A stretch of DNA of 64,000 nucleotides, taken from contig OZ316891.1 of NCBI GenBank assembly GCA_973895155.1, forward strand, positions 18,228,001 to 18,292,000, read 5' to 3'. The stretch comes from Marsupella aquatica. Lineage: Eukaryota > Marchantiophyta. The notes beneath the pieces are model-generated. The model worked only from the letters and a program-made list of their open reading frames with translations. It ran no database searches and was not told the origin of the DNA. Position 1 is the first letter of the stretch. Every line of letters begins with the position of its first letter. The translations under genes and the position numbers were made by a program. Positions 45,701 through 57,184 of this stretch are shown here, piece after piece.

Positions 45701-48700
45701 ATGGTAAGTCTGCTCATTTTTCGACTGTTCATGTGGTGCATTTGGTGAGGCGAACCTGTGTGTGTGTCTGTCGAGCGAACTGTCGCTTCTAGGTCATGGA
45801 ATTTTGGATCGAGTAAGTTTTTCGCAGCGTCTCAATTCGACTGCTCCGCATCGGAGAGGTGGGGTGTTGTTTATGGCAAGCCTCGCGTCAGTTGTGTCTG
45901 TTTGTCGAGAGAATTGCTGTTTAGGTCGTAGAATTTTGGCCCTAGTAGGCTTTTATCTGTGTCTCAATCCCTTGCGCTGTAGCTGCGTATGTGGATTGGA
46001 CTTTTAGGCTAGTAGTAAAACCCTGGCGTTATTGGTCTAAAGGGTGAGAGCAGTTCCTTGGATGATCCTTAGCTCGCTGGTGCTACCTTTTTGCTTATGT
46101 TTCAGTATATTTTTTGCGGTTCTGCTGCGAGCCGGAGTCGTCGGGGTTTGGGTTGATGATGTTAAAGCCCCGATACTAGGGTTTTAGTTGCAGTGGAGTA
46201 GCTGATTCGTTGTCTACTCGTTCGATGTAACGTTTTTTCCGGCTATGGAATTGTGAACGAGTTTGTGAGACGTCAGTCCTTGCGGAAAGATTGTCAAGGG
46301 CACTTGTGGATAGGTTTTTGGACCTGTTGCTGGAGTAAATTTCATTGCGTCATATCTGGGCCCTCTGTCTACGCAGCCACAGGCTGTTCTTCTTTGAGTC
46401 AAATCACCCTGACCTTGTCAACCAGGCCCCAATGGTCGGTCTTACTTTTTCCCTTGGAATCCAAGATTTTTATTCTTCCGAGGCGCTCGAAATCGTCGTG
46501 ATGTTGGCTAGGGTTAGGGCGGCTGGTTGTCCTTGGACGAAGTGGGTTAAATTGCGTAGTCTGGAATCTTCATTTGAAGGTGTGAACGCTGACCTGTATC
46601 GTTGCAGTTGAAGTCTGATTGGGTATGATCGTTGAGGATTGCAGCCGCAGGGAGATCATATAGAGTTGCATCGAAAGCGGTTTGGATACCGTCCAGATTA
46701 TTTTGAGAAGAAACGCAAAAAAGATGCCAGGGAGGTTCACAAGCGGGCGGCCTTCGCCCAAAAGGTAAGTATTTGCAGCTCCCTTCCCAAGGCTTCCAGT
46801 GGAATGGTTAAATGTTTCTTGCATGTGCACGGAAAAGTTGTGTGGTCTACATCTGTCCTCGAGGAAACTAATGCTTCATGTCAAAGCACCTTATCCATAT
46901 TTGCTCCCAGTCTTGTCTTGTCTGAGCGCTGATTTCTTGAACCTTTTTTGTACGCTTTGGCTAATCACCTTCCAATTTAATTTGCCCCTATGTTTGGTGA
47001 TTACAGGCGTTGGGTATCAAGGGCAAGATGTTTGCAAAGAAGCGTTATGCGGAGAAGGCCACCATGAAAAAAACGTATGCACTTAACCTGCCCAGCAGTG
47101 TGCAAGACCTTCAAATTTTGGAATAATGATTCGTGGGTTGAATTCTGTCGTTAACTGGCTCCTCTTGGTTGACTCTTGCAGGCTTGCTATGCATTCGGAA
47201 AGGACGAACAGACACAAGGCAGAGGATGAAGTTCAAGAAGGAGCCATTCCTGCTTATCTGCTTGACCGTGAAGAAACGGCTCGTGCCAAGGTGCGAAGTT
47301 TGACATTTCGCTTCTGGAACAGATTAGTGTCGGTAGATGCTTGAGTCCATGTTGGGGATATCAAGTCCGAAAGTACACTGACTGGCTGTCGGTGAGTATG
47401 ACTGGCAAGTCGAATTGTTCAGCTCTTAAGACTGATGGTGACTTACAACCCGATAGAGGTTAAATGAGGTTTAAATGTTCATTTGTAGCCGAGGGTGACA
47501 TGTGCGGTCACACAGGATGTTGTGGTTGTGTCTATTGGTAGACCCATAATATCTTGCTGGACTAAAAACTTTCGCCCAATTTGGCCTCACCGAATATGCA
47601 CGGTTTTGTATACAGGTTTTAAGTAACACTATCAAGCAAAAGCGCAAGGAGAAAGCTGGAAAATGGGATGTTCCTCTGCCCAAGGTATTGTCTACTCCAT
47701 TTCTCACGTTGCTCTCTGCAGAATGCCGTTAGCTGTGCTTCTACTTTCTACATTATACTTGTCTTTACTTTTTAAATCTTATCTTTCTAAGACTGCGCTG
47801 CTCTGAATATCTCCATTGATGACATTGTCTTTTGCAGGTGCGACCAATTGCAGAAGACGAGATGTTCCGTGTCATCAAATCTGGAAAGAGGAAGAGTAAG
47901 TTTTGACCATTATGATGGATACCTGTATGTAGATGTCCTTGAAAGAGGCGCCGTGAGCTATGCCTTCGAAAGTTATTCCGGGTTGGAGGAAGGTTCCTGT
48001 AGGGTACGGAATTATGTACCGGTGACTTGACCCCGCCCTGTATTTATTATTTGATACAACGTGACCCTCGTCTTTCTCACCTTTCACTTGTTTTTTTTTA
48101 AAATGCAGCTAAGCAATGGAAGAGACTGGTCACCAAGGTGACTTTTGTAGGTCCTGGCTTCACCAGAAAGCCACCAAAGTATGAGAGGTTTATCCGGCCT
48201 ATGGCACTTCGCTTTACAAAAGCCCATGTGACACATCCAGAATTAAAGTGTACCTTCAACTTGGAAATAATCGGCGTCAAGAAGAACCCAAATGGTCCCA
48301 TGTATACATCCATGGGTGTCATTACCAGGGGTACTGTCATCGAGGTATGTGAAACGTTTCTTATTAATAAAATAATGTCATGCTGGATGCCCACATTTAC
48401 TTTTCAACCCTGAGAAGTAAGATGTGTGCATGTTTCCAGATTGCAGTCATATCTGGCTTTCTTTGATGGCAGGTACAGAAAATGTGCAAGGGACTGATAA
48501 ATTAGAAATGCCACTTATAGGATCCCAGTAAGGGTGAATTACTGTTATGGATGTGTTGTGTTTCTGTGGTAATTGACAAGTTATTGGAAATTAAAGTTGC
48601 ATACTGTGCTGGTGATGATTGTTGGGCGACTGCAGGTCAATGTTAGCGAATTGGGTTTGGTGACTCCTGCTGGTAAAGTGGTGTGGGGTAAGTTCTCTAT

Positions 48701-48881
48701 CTCAGGCTTGCCACCGATCATGTTTTAACTGGGATGTTCAAATCAGACTGATTCTACTGCAGTCATGAAAATCCTTTATCTAATGTCTGACAGGCAACTC
48801 TGGATGCGTGCAGGAAAGTATGCCCAAGTTACCAACAATCCAGAGAATGATGGATGCATCAATGCTGTCTTACTCGTGTAG
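45701..48881 (+). CDS. NSA2: Ribosome biogenesis protein NSA2, 9 coding exons
   Basis: Coding exons are 45701-45703, 46645-46764, 47007-47074, 47182-47290, 47616-47684, 47838-47895, 48109-48344, 48636-48687 and 48814-48881; they join to 260 residues, the canonical NSA2 length. NSA2 is a nucleolar pre-60S assembly factor needed for 27S rRNA processing, in the ribosomal protein S8e superfamily. The N-terminus [20 protein letters not shown] with the basic [14 protein letters not shown] segment is diagnostic. The C-terminal S8e-like domain includes [39 protein letters not shown] and ends GCINAVLLV. The first coding exon is just ATG followed by GTAAGT, so a 941-bp intron separates codons 1 and 2. 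All splice sites are GT-AG and phases agree. Confidence 0.95.
46177..46184 (-). promoter_or_regulatory. Telo-box-like AAACCCTA in NSA2 intron 1
   Basis: TAGGGTTT on the plus strand, inside the first intron. Telo boxes are frequent in 5' regions of plant ribosomal and ribosome-biogenesis genes. A single octamer occurs easily by chance, so this is suggestive only. Confidence 0.25.
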
Positions 48882-49858
48882 TCTGAATAGGAAATCTATC
48901 TGGACATGATTGTCAAGTACCTACTGTAGTATAAAATTGAAGAGATGCAATTTTTTGGCGGCTTTCTTATTTTTCACTCGTAACTCCTCAGTAATGGTTA
49001 TGGTGCTTCCAGCTCTGGAAGTTGTTTCTGATTCCATGAATGGTGTATACCTTAGTGTTATAGAATGGTCTACTACGATTATCAGTCCGGGTTCTTCATT
49101 GCTCTCTCCACCACAAGTAGGAAACTAGAGAAAATCAGGCTTAGACTATCTTGTTTTTTTACACATGCAGTTGGCCATAATTCTTGTCCTTGCGATTGTT
49201 ATTTTCGTTGTCAGCCGGTCGGATAATGCCGAAACACTCTGCTGATGGATGCCTCGCCTGGTTAAGTGGCCGGTTGATTATTCTTTGCATAACCATGTAC
49301 TAATCACTAAAATAGAAGTTGCTGGTCGGTTCAATGTTCACATGTCCCAAGATGTTTTACAGGATAAGGTGCCCGAAGCCGGTCATGGAACAAGCAAACG
49401 AACTAGATGTATACAAGCTGAACCTGATGAATTCTGCTGCACAAGCCTTGTCCTGGTAGGCATGGAATTTCTCGAGAGAAACAAAATGTAAACAGAGTGG
49501 AAAAGATCTGGAGAAAGTGAACGAACGGATGAATGAATATATGGATTTGAACTTTTGGGGTCCACTAGAGGCAAATACAATCCCACAAATTACCAACTTG
49601 ACAGGGACCACTTGGCTCTGGAAAGTAACTGGGAACCAAGCAAGATTCCCCGTTTTCAGAAGTGCACATGTAATTGAGCAGCTTAGGTTCACAGTGAGCA
49701 GATTCCCCGTTTTCATAGTACCCACGTAGTTGAGCATCCTAGGTGCGTAGCTGCAGCTATGACAATTTGTGCCCCAGAAAAGTTGTTGGGACTTCGGTCT
49801 CAATTAGAACTACTGATGATAAATACATGTCCGCCTGGAAACTGTTCCTCTCCGCGGG

Positions 49859-50105
49859 AGTTACAAATGGTATTGTCTAGGAGATCCTTCTAATGCTGAG
49901 AAATTCTCCCCGTACTTGTGTTTGATGGCAGGGCCAATTCTTGCGATCCACATCGTGAAAATAATTGCATGCTCCGGAGCAGAATTACAAATGGTATTGA
50001 CTAGGCATTCCTTCTAATCCTGAGAAATTCTCCCCTAACTGTGTTTGATAGCAGGGCCAATTCTTGCGATCCACATCGTGAAAACAATTTGTCATGCTCC
50101 GGAGC
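49859..50105. repeat. Tandem duplication, about 122-bp unit
   Basis: TTACAAATGGTATTG.CTAGG through CTGAGAAATTCTCCCC, TGTGTTTGAT.GCAGGGCCAA and TTCTTGCGATCCACATCGTG to GCTCCGGAGCAG starts near 49860 and 49983. Copies are about 90 percent identical by eye. Confidence 0.85.
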
Positions 50106-50567
50106 AGGACGCCTATCGGGGAACCCCTGTCAGGATACGTCTCTCCAAGGAGCCCCCAAAATGGGCCTAAAACTCTCTGCAGTTGTGCGATCTTCTGTCG
50201 AATTGAAAGTGCAAAGCCAAATTGCCAGCACCAAAGCTTTGCCACATTGGGCCAAACGGAGCCAGCTTTTTGGATGCTCATTAATCATCGTCTCCCGTCT
50301 GACAGGACCTCCATCAGAGCGAGGTCATCAATCGTGCTTCACCTTGCGTTTTTCCTCATCAGGCCCCACTTCATCACTGACAGTTTTCTTTGCTGCTTTG
50401 ATCTTGGTCATGTTCAGTCATTTGTCATTTGTCATGATTCGTCTCACGAAATTGAATTCCATGTTCAGACTTGAAGTTGAAGATCACACAACTCAGTAAA
50501 TTTTCTGGAGATCTTGGGGAAATCTTGGAAGTATATTTAAGTTTTCCATAAACTGAGGTTCCAGGGT

Positions 50568-50945
50568 GACTCACTTGCACTTTTGGCCATTAATCAAGGT
50601 GAGATACTTTTAGTGCTAAAAGTGAACTAGTCAGGGAAAAAAACAGGTATGAGAGTGAGGAAGGTATGTTCTCTTACCTGCACTTTTGGCCATTGCTCAT
50701 TGTGAGATACCTTTAGCACCAAAAGTGGACTACTTAGGGGAAAACAAGAAGGGAGTGAGAAAGGTATATTTTTTGGTGAGATACCTTTAGCACGAAAAAT
50801 AGACTACTCAGAAAAAAAACAGGTATGAGAGTGAGAAAGGTATATTTCTCATCTGCACTTTTGGCCATTCAGGGTGAAATACCTTATCACCAAAAGTGAA
50901 CTACTCAGGTAAAGAAACAGGTATGAGAGTAAGAAAGGCATGTTA
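50568..50945. repeat. Four-copy tandem repeat, about 85-110 bp units
   Basis: GCACTTTTGGCCATT, GGTGAGATACCTTTAGCACC, AAAAGTG.ACTACTCAGG and AAACAGGTATGAGAGTGAGA then AAGGTAT recur. Starts are near 50577, 50686, 50777 (lacking the first block) and 50855. Confidence 0.85.
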
Positions 50946-51714
50946 TGACATGACCAAGTGAGAATCACCTTGGAATATTTGTGTGCAGCTATACTTTTTG
51001 TTGGGCAACCCCACTTTCCTGCCCTAGCAAAGAGTATTCCATGATCGCCTTTGGGACCATGTCTCCCGGTTCGGCCTTCCTGTCTTTTTGGCAGTGTGAT
51101 ATATATAATAGTGGAGCATAAAGTGGAGCTGGACAAGCGTAGCTGAGGGAGTAGCCAAGAGCTTCAGGCCAGGCCAACTGTGGACTCATAGCCCCTATTC
51201 ATGCAAGGTACACAAGAATGTTGCAGGCTCCTCACAAGGGAAAATGACAAGCCCAAAAGCACTTTGTGGATGACAGGCTTTCTAGGGAGACAATTGTTGC
51301 CCTATTGCCCTCAACTCTACCCCAAATGTCAAAAGTCAGTTGACCAGGAGTTTTTAAATTAAAGTTCAATTTAGGCTCACTTTACATTAACTCTTGTTTC
51401 TCAGAGTGGGTTGAAACGACCTTAACTTTGGCCCTATGAGTTTACCAAAATCTCTTTTGAGTTGTTGTCCAATGCATCTTCTTAAATTGAAGTTGTGTGG
51501 CATCCAGACGCACTCTCACCTGCTAAAAGTGCAGTTTACAGATATGTGGACTTGACCTGCTAGATCATAGGATGAGTGACTACTAATTGACTACATTCAG
51601 GAATTGACCATTTCTGACCAGCACGTTACATGTATGGACCTGTGTTCACACAGTACTAGTCCAACTACCTGTTCCTTAAAAGTAAGTAGAGCTGAAAATT
51701 GGAAAAATAAGTTA

Positions 51715-52470
51715 AAAACACATTCTATGCTATTTTCTTGTCATCTTTGCCCCATCCTTGTATTTAATTTTTGTCCTTCCTCAATTTCAACTTTTTCCTT
51801 AATTAGTGAGTCTGTGTCATGTCTGTCCCTTATTGAGAGTTAGAGGGCTAGTAAGAGGCTTCATAGACAGTAGCCCTAGAAAGAAGCTTAGCATCACGCC
51901 CAATTACCCAACATAAATAGATTGACCACAAAAGAAAAATCCTGAGGAAAAAGGATTCTATGCTACTTCCTGTTAGTCTTTGCCCTCAATCATTCATGTT
52001 TTAGATTTATCCTCATTTCAGTTTTGTCTTTATTTAGAGTCAATGTCACTTTTTGTTCAATTCATCTTTGCTCCCATGTCTGTTGTTTAGGATCGTTGTC
52101 AGTTTTATCTCTAGAGGCTTCACTCTTGACAGTGAGTGGGCCTTTAAAGTAGCCTTCATTTGCAGATTATTAATAAGAGAATTGGATATGAAGACTAAAC
52201 AAAAATCTTGTAAAGAAAAGGACTCTATGCTATTTGGGCTCATCTTTGCCTAATCCCTGTTTTTTGTCCATCCTCATTTCAATGATGTCTTTATTTAGAG
52301 TCGATGTCACTCTTTTGTTCACCCATGTCTGCTTTTGGTTCATCCCCATTTTCAATTTTGTCCTTATTTGGGATCATTGTCAGTTTTGTCCTTACTAGAA
52401 GTTATGGTTCACTCTAGACAGAAGACCTTTAAAGTAGCTTTTGTTCGTGAATTATTAGTAAGATTCTCTA
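51715..52470 (+). repeat. Three diverged tandem copies of a TCTAGAG-family relative
   Basis: ATTCTATGCTATTTTCTTGT plus CATCTTTGCC and then TTTGTCC...TCATTTCA.TTTTGTC and TTATTTAGAGTC starts near 51722, 51957 and 52226. Copies two and three end TTCACTCT.GACAG followed by CCTTTAAAGTAGC, matching the shared family at 3950-4195 and 22330-22510. Confidence 0.65.
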
Positions 52471-53009
52471 CAATTCTGCCTAGAATCATGGACCATTATT
52501 TGTAGATGACCCATTGAGGCTAGGGAGGTTAACAATTCACTAAGGATGGACTTCACTGGGTTGAACTATTGGGTTCAGTGGAGGTCTTCTCTTTGTTAAA
52601 AAATGTGACCATTTAAGGGGTTGCAATCACTGGGTTTTGATGAGCTGTGCCTTTAATTTACAATATATTAATTATTAATCTGGCGATGGAAGGTTGATGC
52701 ACAGATCAGAAAGCGCAAACTAGTCTGCCAAAATAGCTATATAACCCGCTGCTTGTTCAAGCGGAGATTGAACTCAGGTGAGCAGATTTGCTATCTGCAA
52801 ATGTAAAATTGTACTTAATATGAACAGCTTGCATTGGGTTGGGTTGTGTTTCTCTTGGGCAAATTCAAAATAACTAGCAGGGCCTGAGCAGGGGCCTGAG
52901 TGCCCATTGTTTGAACAAATATAGAGGTGGGTACATTGAAGCCAGCTCAGGCATGCATTTAATTCACACTCACCCTAGTACCCCTGATCCTCCTTTTGCA
53001 CACTTGTTT

Positions 53010-53125
53010 GCACCTGCCACCTCACTTCAGTTATGTCCTGAGAGTTAGGGTCTAGAGGTTTCACTTTAGACCATAGGGGGGCCTAAAGAGTAGCTTTTGA
53101 TTGCACTTATGTAGTGGAATACCAT
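53010..53125 (+). repeat. Short relative of the TCTAGAG family
   Basis: CACTTCAGTTATGTCCTGAG, then GGGTCTAGAGGTTTCACTTT and AGACCATAGG, then CCTAAAGAGTAGCTTTTG. The order agrees with the other family members in the window. Confidence 0.6.
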
Positions 53126-53626
53126 CTCTCACTACTTGTGAAAAAAATTAAGTATATTAGTGTCATCTCGGTAAGAGGAGAGTAATAGTATGGCGTTGTC
53201 TTATAGACTCAATTTTTGTTTTTGTTTTTGCAGAGGTCCTGTGCAAACTGGGATTCTAATAAAATTCGGGCATTTTCCTTCTAAGTATGTGAACACAAAA
53301 ATGCAATTTAATGTGTAGTGTGCATATCAGCCATCATCAAACAACACTGGTATAATTAAGTGCATTTCTTTAAAAAAGTGCACACAAACATGCATTCATC
53401 CGTAGCTACAACCCTCACACAAGAAGCCCATATCGATAAACCCTAAACCCAGCAATTATAGAGTAATTCAGTGCACTCATCTAAGTGAATTGTGCAGTAT
53501 GAGGCCTTGGGGTAGACAAGATATTGTGTGCCAGCCCACAGCACATATGGCGAACCCAATGGGGAAGTGCATAAGATTTTTTGACACTATTATATATATA
53601 GAACACCTCTATTTCAGTCTTCCCCG

Positions 53627-53658
53627 CCCCATTATTATTATTATTATTTATTATTAAT
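53627..53658. repeat. (ATT)n microsatellite
   Basis: About nine ATT/TTA triplets with one slip, in AT-rich spacer. Confidence 0.85.
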
Positions 53659-55499
53659 ACATTAATTTGGGCCAAGACGGCTGTCTCCTTTGTTAATATC
53701 CATCTTATTTTCAAAATAATATGAATGTCCTTATACATGTTTTTCATTTCTATCTCTACAGATGTCAACCGTTCCATGCCCCTGTTATAATGTAAATATT
53801 TAGGTTTTCGTCTGACTTGCAACTTTGTACCCTAGCATCATTATGAAAAGACTAGCCCAATGCCTTGCACGATTGTAGTGTCCCCATTGGGGTTCTGGTG
53901 GTCATTGGTTGTCATTGCGCCCATATTTGCATCCATGCGGTCATTGTGGCCATGTTATTGCTTGTGCAAGCTTAGTGTGTAGAAAATAGTCAAAGAATAA
54001 TTAGAAGTCAATCACTCACAATTAATTACTGTTTATACAAATTTAGTGTTAGTAAGACTATTTCAAGAGGGAATCAAATTTTTCCGAGCTACACAATTAG
54101 TGTTAGTAACACTAACTACGGTAACCAGTGTAGATGACTATAACCCAAGTTAAGTTAGCTTTTAACCATTATTAACTCCAACAATGCAAACAAGAATACC
54201 CAACAAGAATGTATATCATCCATGCATACAGACGCACATGCTGTTTTGAATACCATATTCAGGTTTGTAGGTGTGATGGAAAATAAAGTGCAATAGAAGA
54301 TAATTATGGCGTTTACGTTTACCTGCTTATGTACCTAATGAAAAACAACTCGGTTACGTTAAGGAACAATGTATAAACCTCAGCATTCTTGCTAATATAG
54401 CCTACCTGAACAAATCTCACATTGAGCAATTATTATACCAGTATTGCAAATACTTCGTAGAAAGCAAGTAGTGATATTAAGAGGAATGCTGCAATGTTCA
54501 GTCTTAGACAACTATCATTGACCACATTCCAATGATTGATAACTTTCTAGTGATCACTATATATAGAAAGTACGTTGCAGCACTAACTAAGAATGACTTT
54601 CTGTTATAATTTATATTGAAGCTGCCAAGGAGTCCAATTTAATACTCGTGTTATCATGCCACTCTTGTCTCCAGATCACGCTCCAGATATAATGTAATAA
54701 TAGCTTGGATTAGTGTTAACTGTGTGCTCAAATCAATAATACCCCATAGCTAATAGATCTAAACCTGGGGTCCTCGCTTTTTTTTTTTCAACCCGTCACG
54801 TGCAAATAAATAACTACATAGTTCTTTTTAGTGAGGTTAATAAAAGACTTTAAAATTTTTGTGGAAGAACATTAAGGGTGTTTAATCCAAGTTAGAGAAT
54901 TATCATAATCATAGGGTTTTTTAAAACTAAACATGAGAATATCCAAATAGCATATTTGAAAGTTAGGGTTAGAAAATCATTCAAAAAAACTTAATGTATT
55001 TACTTAACATTTAAGGGCCTGTGTTTATTCCCCCAAAATTCTGCGCGTGATCTGGGACCCCCTTGGAGTGAGGCCCTCAAGGATCTAAATACAGAGGGCC
55101 AACCAGGAATACCCAAAATAGAAGGAGGAGGTCAAAAGCAAGCTTGAGGGGTACTGAAAAGTCTCCCATTTTCTCCACAAAAAAGGACATACTCCTTGTC
55201 CATATATTCCATAATGACTAAAATGTGACATGGAATGGTTAGGATTGCTTGGAAAAGATTTAAAGGTTAGATCTTGCATGTCAAGTCTTTGGAAGTGTGC
55301 ACAACATTGTTGTAAGTGCCTCCAACCTTGTGAAAGGGTGTCCAATCTTTTGGGGAGTGTATTCAACTACATTTTAGTGACATTTTCAGTCTTAGCTTTC
55401 CTTCAGTTCAAACCAGCCTATTTTTTGAGGATTTAAGTTTTTTGCCAGAGTGGCAAATGTAAAGTGTGTGACAGGGAAGATGCTCAAAAGATTCCTTAT

Positions 55500-55690
55500 T
55501 CAATTATTTTCCTGACCGTCAGATCTTCCTAGATTTAAGGTTGACCGTTAGATTCCGGCTAATGGGGCCTGTGATCAGGTGGAAACAGGCTAATCATACA
55601 GAAAAATATATAGTAGCAAATTCTAGCCAAAAGTGGCCAAAGATTTTTTGGGAAGGTAGAATTTGGCAAATTTTTGCCACTAAAAACCAC
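55500..55690 (+). repeat. Single relative of the 43.65-44.22 kb family
   Basis: TGACCGTCAGATCTTCCTAG, ATTTAAGGTTGACCGTTAGA, TTCCGGCTAATGGGGCCTGT and later AGCCAAAAGTGGCCAA match the order of the longer copies near 43.9 kb, about 12 kb away and in the same orientation. Confidence 0.6.
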
Positions 55691-55775
55691 TCTGGTTGAA
55701 ACCTAGTGGCAGTTAAACTACAACAGCCACTTTAAAGAGCTAGGGGTTACTTGTCCCTTTCATTATAAAGTGCAC

Positions 55776-56095
55776 AAGTTCATAAATGTGCTTGACCTCC
55801 ACAAAAGGTGGAGAGTGCTTCACCTTTTATGGTGAAACACACATGGTGAGACACACAGGTGCATAAAAGTGCTTGAGCTTCACAAAAGGTGCTGATGAGT
55901 GCTTCACCTTTTATAGTGAAACGCAATGCATGAGGAGTAACGAGGGAGGGAATGGGGCTTTTTTATATGGACAGGTGTGGGTTAATATTAGGTGGTTTAA
56001 TAAGAGTACTGGAGAGCAGGGAGGGAATGGGGCTTTTCTATATGGACAGGTGTGGTTTAATAATAGGTGGTTTAATAAGAACACTGGAGCTGAGG
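55776..56095. repeat. Two adjacent duplications upstream of DXS
   Basis: First, CATAAATGTGCTTGACCTCC to TTCACCTTTTATGGTGAAAC is repeated with differences (starts near 55776 and 55863); CACC...GGTG around the TTTTAT core makes a small hairpin. Second, GAGGGAATGGGGCTTTT with ATATGGACAGGTGTGG.TTAA and TAGGTGGTTTAATAAGA occurs at about 55950 and 56019. Confidence 0.8.
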
Positions 56096-56445
56096 ATTGG
56101 ATAGTTGGAATCCTCCGCGTTGGAAAGGGAGGCGAAGCAATGGGTCTGGGTGGCTGTTGCCCTCTTGGAGCGCTAGAGAGGGAGGGGCGAGTGTTCGTCG
56201 GCACACTGTGCTCCATATAAAGTGGCAACACTTTTCGTTGGATGGGTGAAGTACTTTGCTTTGGAAAGAGTGACGAAGAAATCGGTCTGGCAGGGTGGCT
56301 CTGGTCCTGTTCGACGGGCTCTCGAGTGTGAGTTCTCTTCGGAAATTGTGCTATTCGTTGAATTGCTGTTGCGACCAGGAGGAAGCCCACCAGCCAACGT
56401 GCGTGCTGGACGATGATCGTTGTTCGTCTCTAGCTGCCGACTTGA

Positions 56446-56455
56446 TATATATATA
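56446..56455 (+). promoter_or_regulatory. Candidate TATA box of DXS
   Basis: TATATATATA lies about 740 bp before the DXS ATG at 57185, predicting initiation near 56480 and a long leader of about 700 nt, possibly containing an intron. Another AT-rich candidate, CATATAAAG at about 56214, exists. Several ATGs intervene before the DXS start, so the assignment is weak. Confidence 0.3.
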
Positions 56456-57184
56456 GTTGTTTAGATTTAGATGTAGAGACACGGACCAATCTGCTGAGGG
56501 CAAGGTTGTTGAGTGTCAAAGCGGGAGTGTAGTCCACGAGGCGTGACGGAAGTGTAGTACGTTGCGATCGATCAGACGTGCGCTCGTGGGAATAATTGTA
56601 CGTAGAGGCGACGGGGAAGGGGAGGAGAGCACCTAATCGCTGGTTTTATTGATTCTATAGAGAGCTGGCTACTCCGCTACTGTAAGTGGTCGAGGCGGAG
56701 GAGTTTGCGTTATTATTGTTTTCTGCGAGCGGGATGATGCAGCTAAAAGCAGATCGGAACGGTAGCATAGACCTCCGCAGTTCCCTGCTGAGGTGTTCCC
56801 AGTCTTGAGGGTCAACAAGCGCCGAGATACGGCTCGATTTCCAGTTCTACATTCGGAATCGTAGCTCGAATTTAATTTGGCGAATTTATTGGTGAAGCTT
56901 TTGCTGTGAACAGAGCTGACTAGCTCGCTTGTCGTCTAGAGAAGCTGAAGAAAAATATAACAGAGTTTGTGATCGTTGATCCAAGCGCGCAGTTCCGTCG
57001 TTCATCCGGTGGTATCGATAGCTGTGAAGTTATATGGACAAGGCCATTACCGTGGTTGATCGAAGTTTCCTCAGCTGAAGATAGCAATCAAGAAAGAGTT
57101 CCTCCGGAGGGCTGGGAAAGGCCAGTCAAGAATTAAGCCTAGCTACCTCAGAAGTAGCCAACCCATCTGTGCGCGACCATAACA

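Larger units (their letters stand above)
48882..56444. other. Repeat-rich spacer between NSA2 and DXS; no supported gene
   Basis: The left end holds the NSA2 3' UTR. The rest is a mosaic of local duplications and dispersed families listed separately. None of the frames (for example 49357-49803, 50041-50499, 50094-50474, 55911-56390) shows a recognisable domain, and several overlap on both strands across repeats. Confidence 0.4.

Noticed and set aside
49357-50499. Frames of 120-150 codons on both strands
   Set aside because: They cross the 122-bp tandem duplication and have no domain.
55873-56390. Overlapping frames on both strands upstream of DXS
   Set aside because: They span the duplicated GAGGGAATGGGG segment, and recurring peptide motifs are the product of that repeat.
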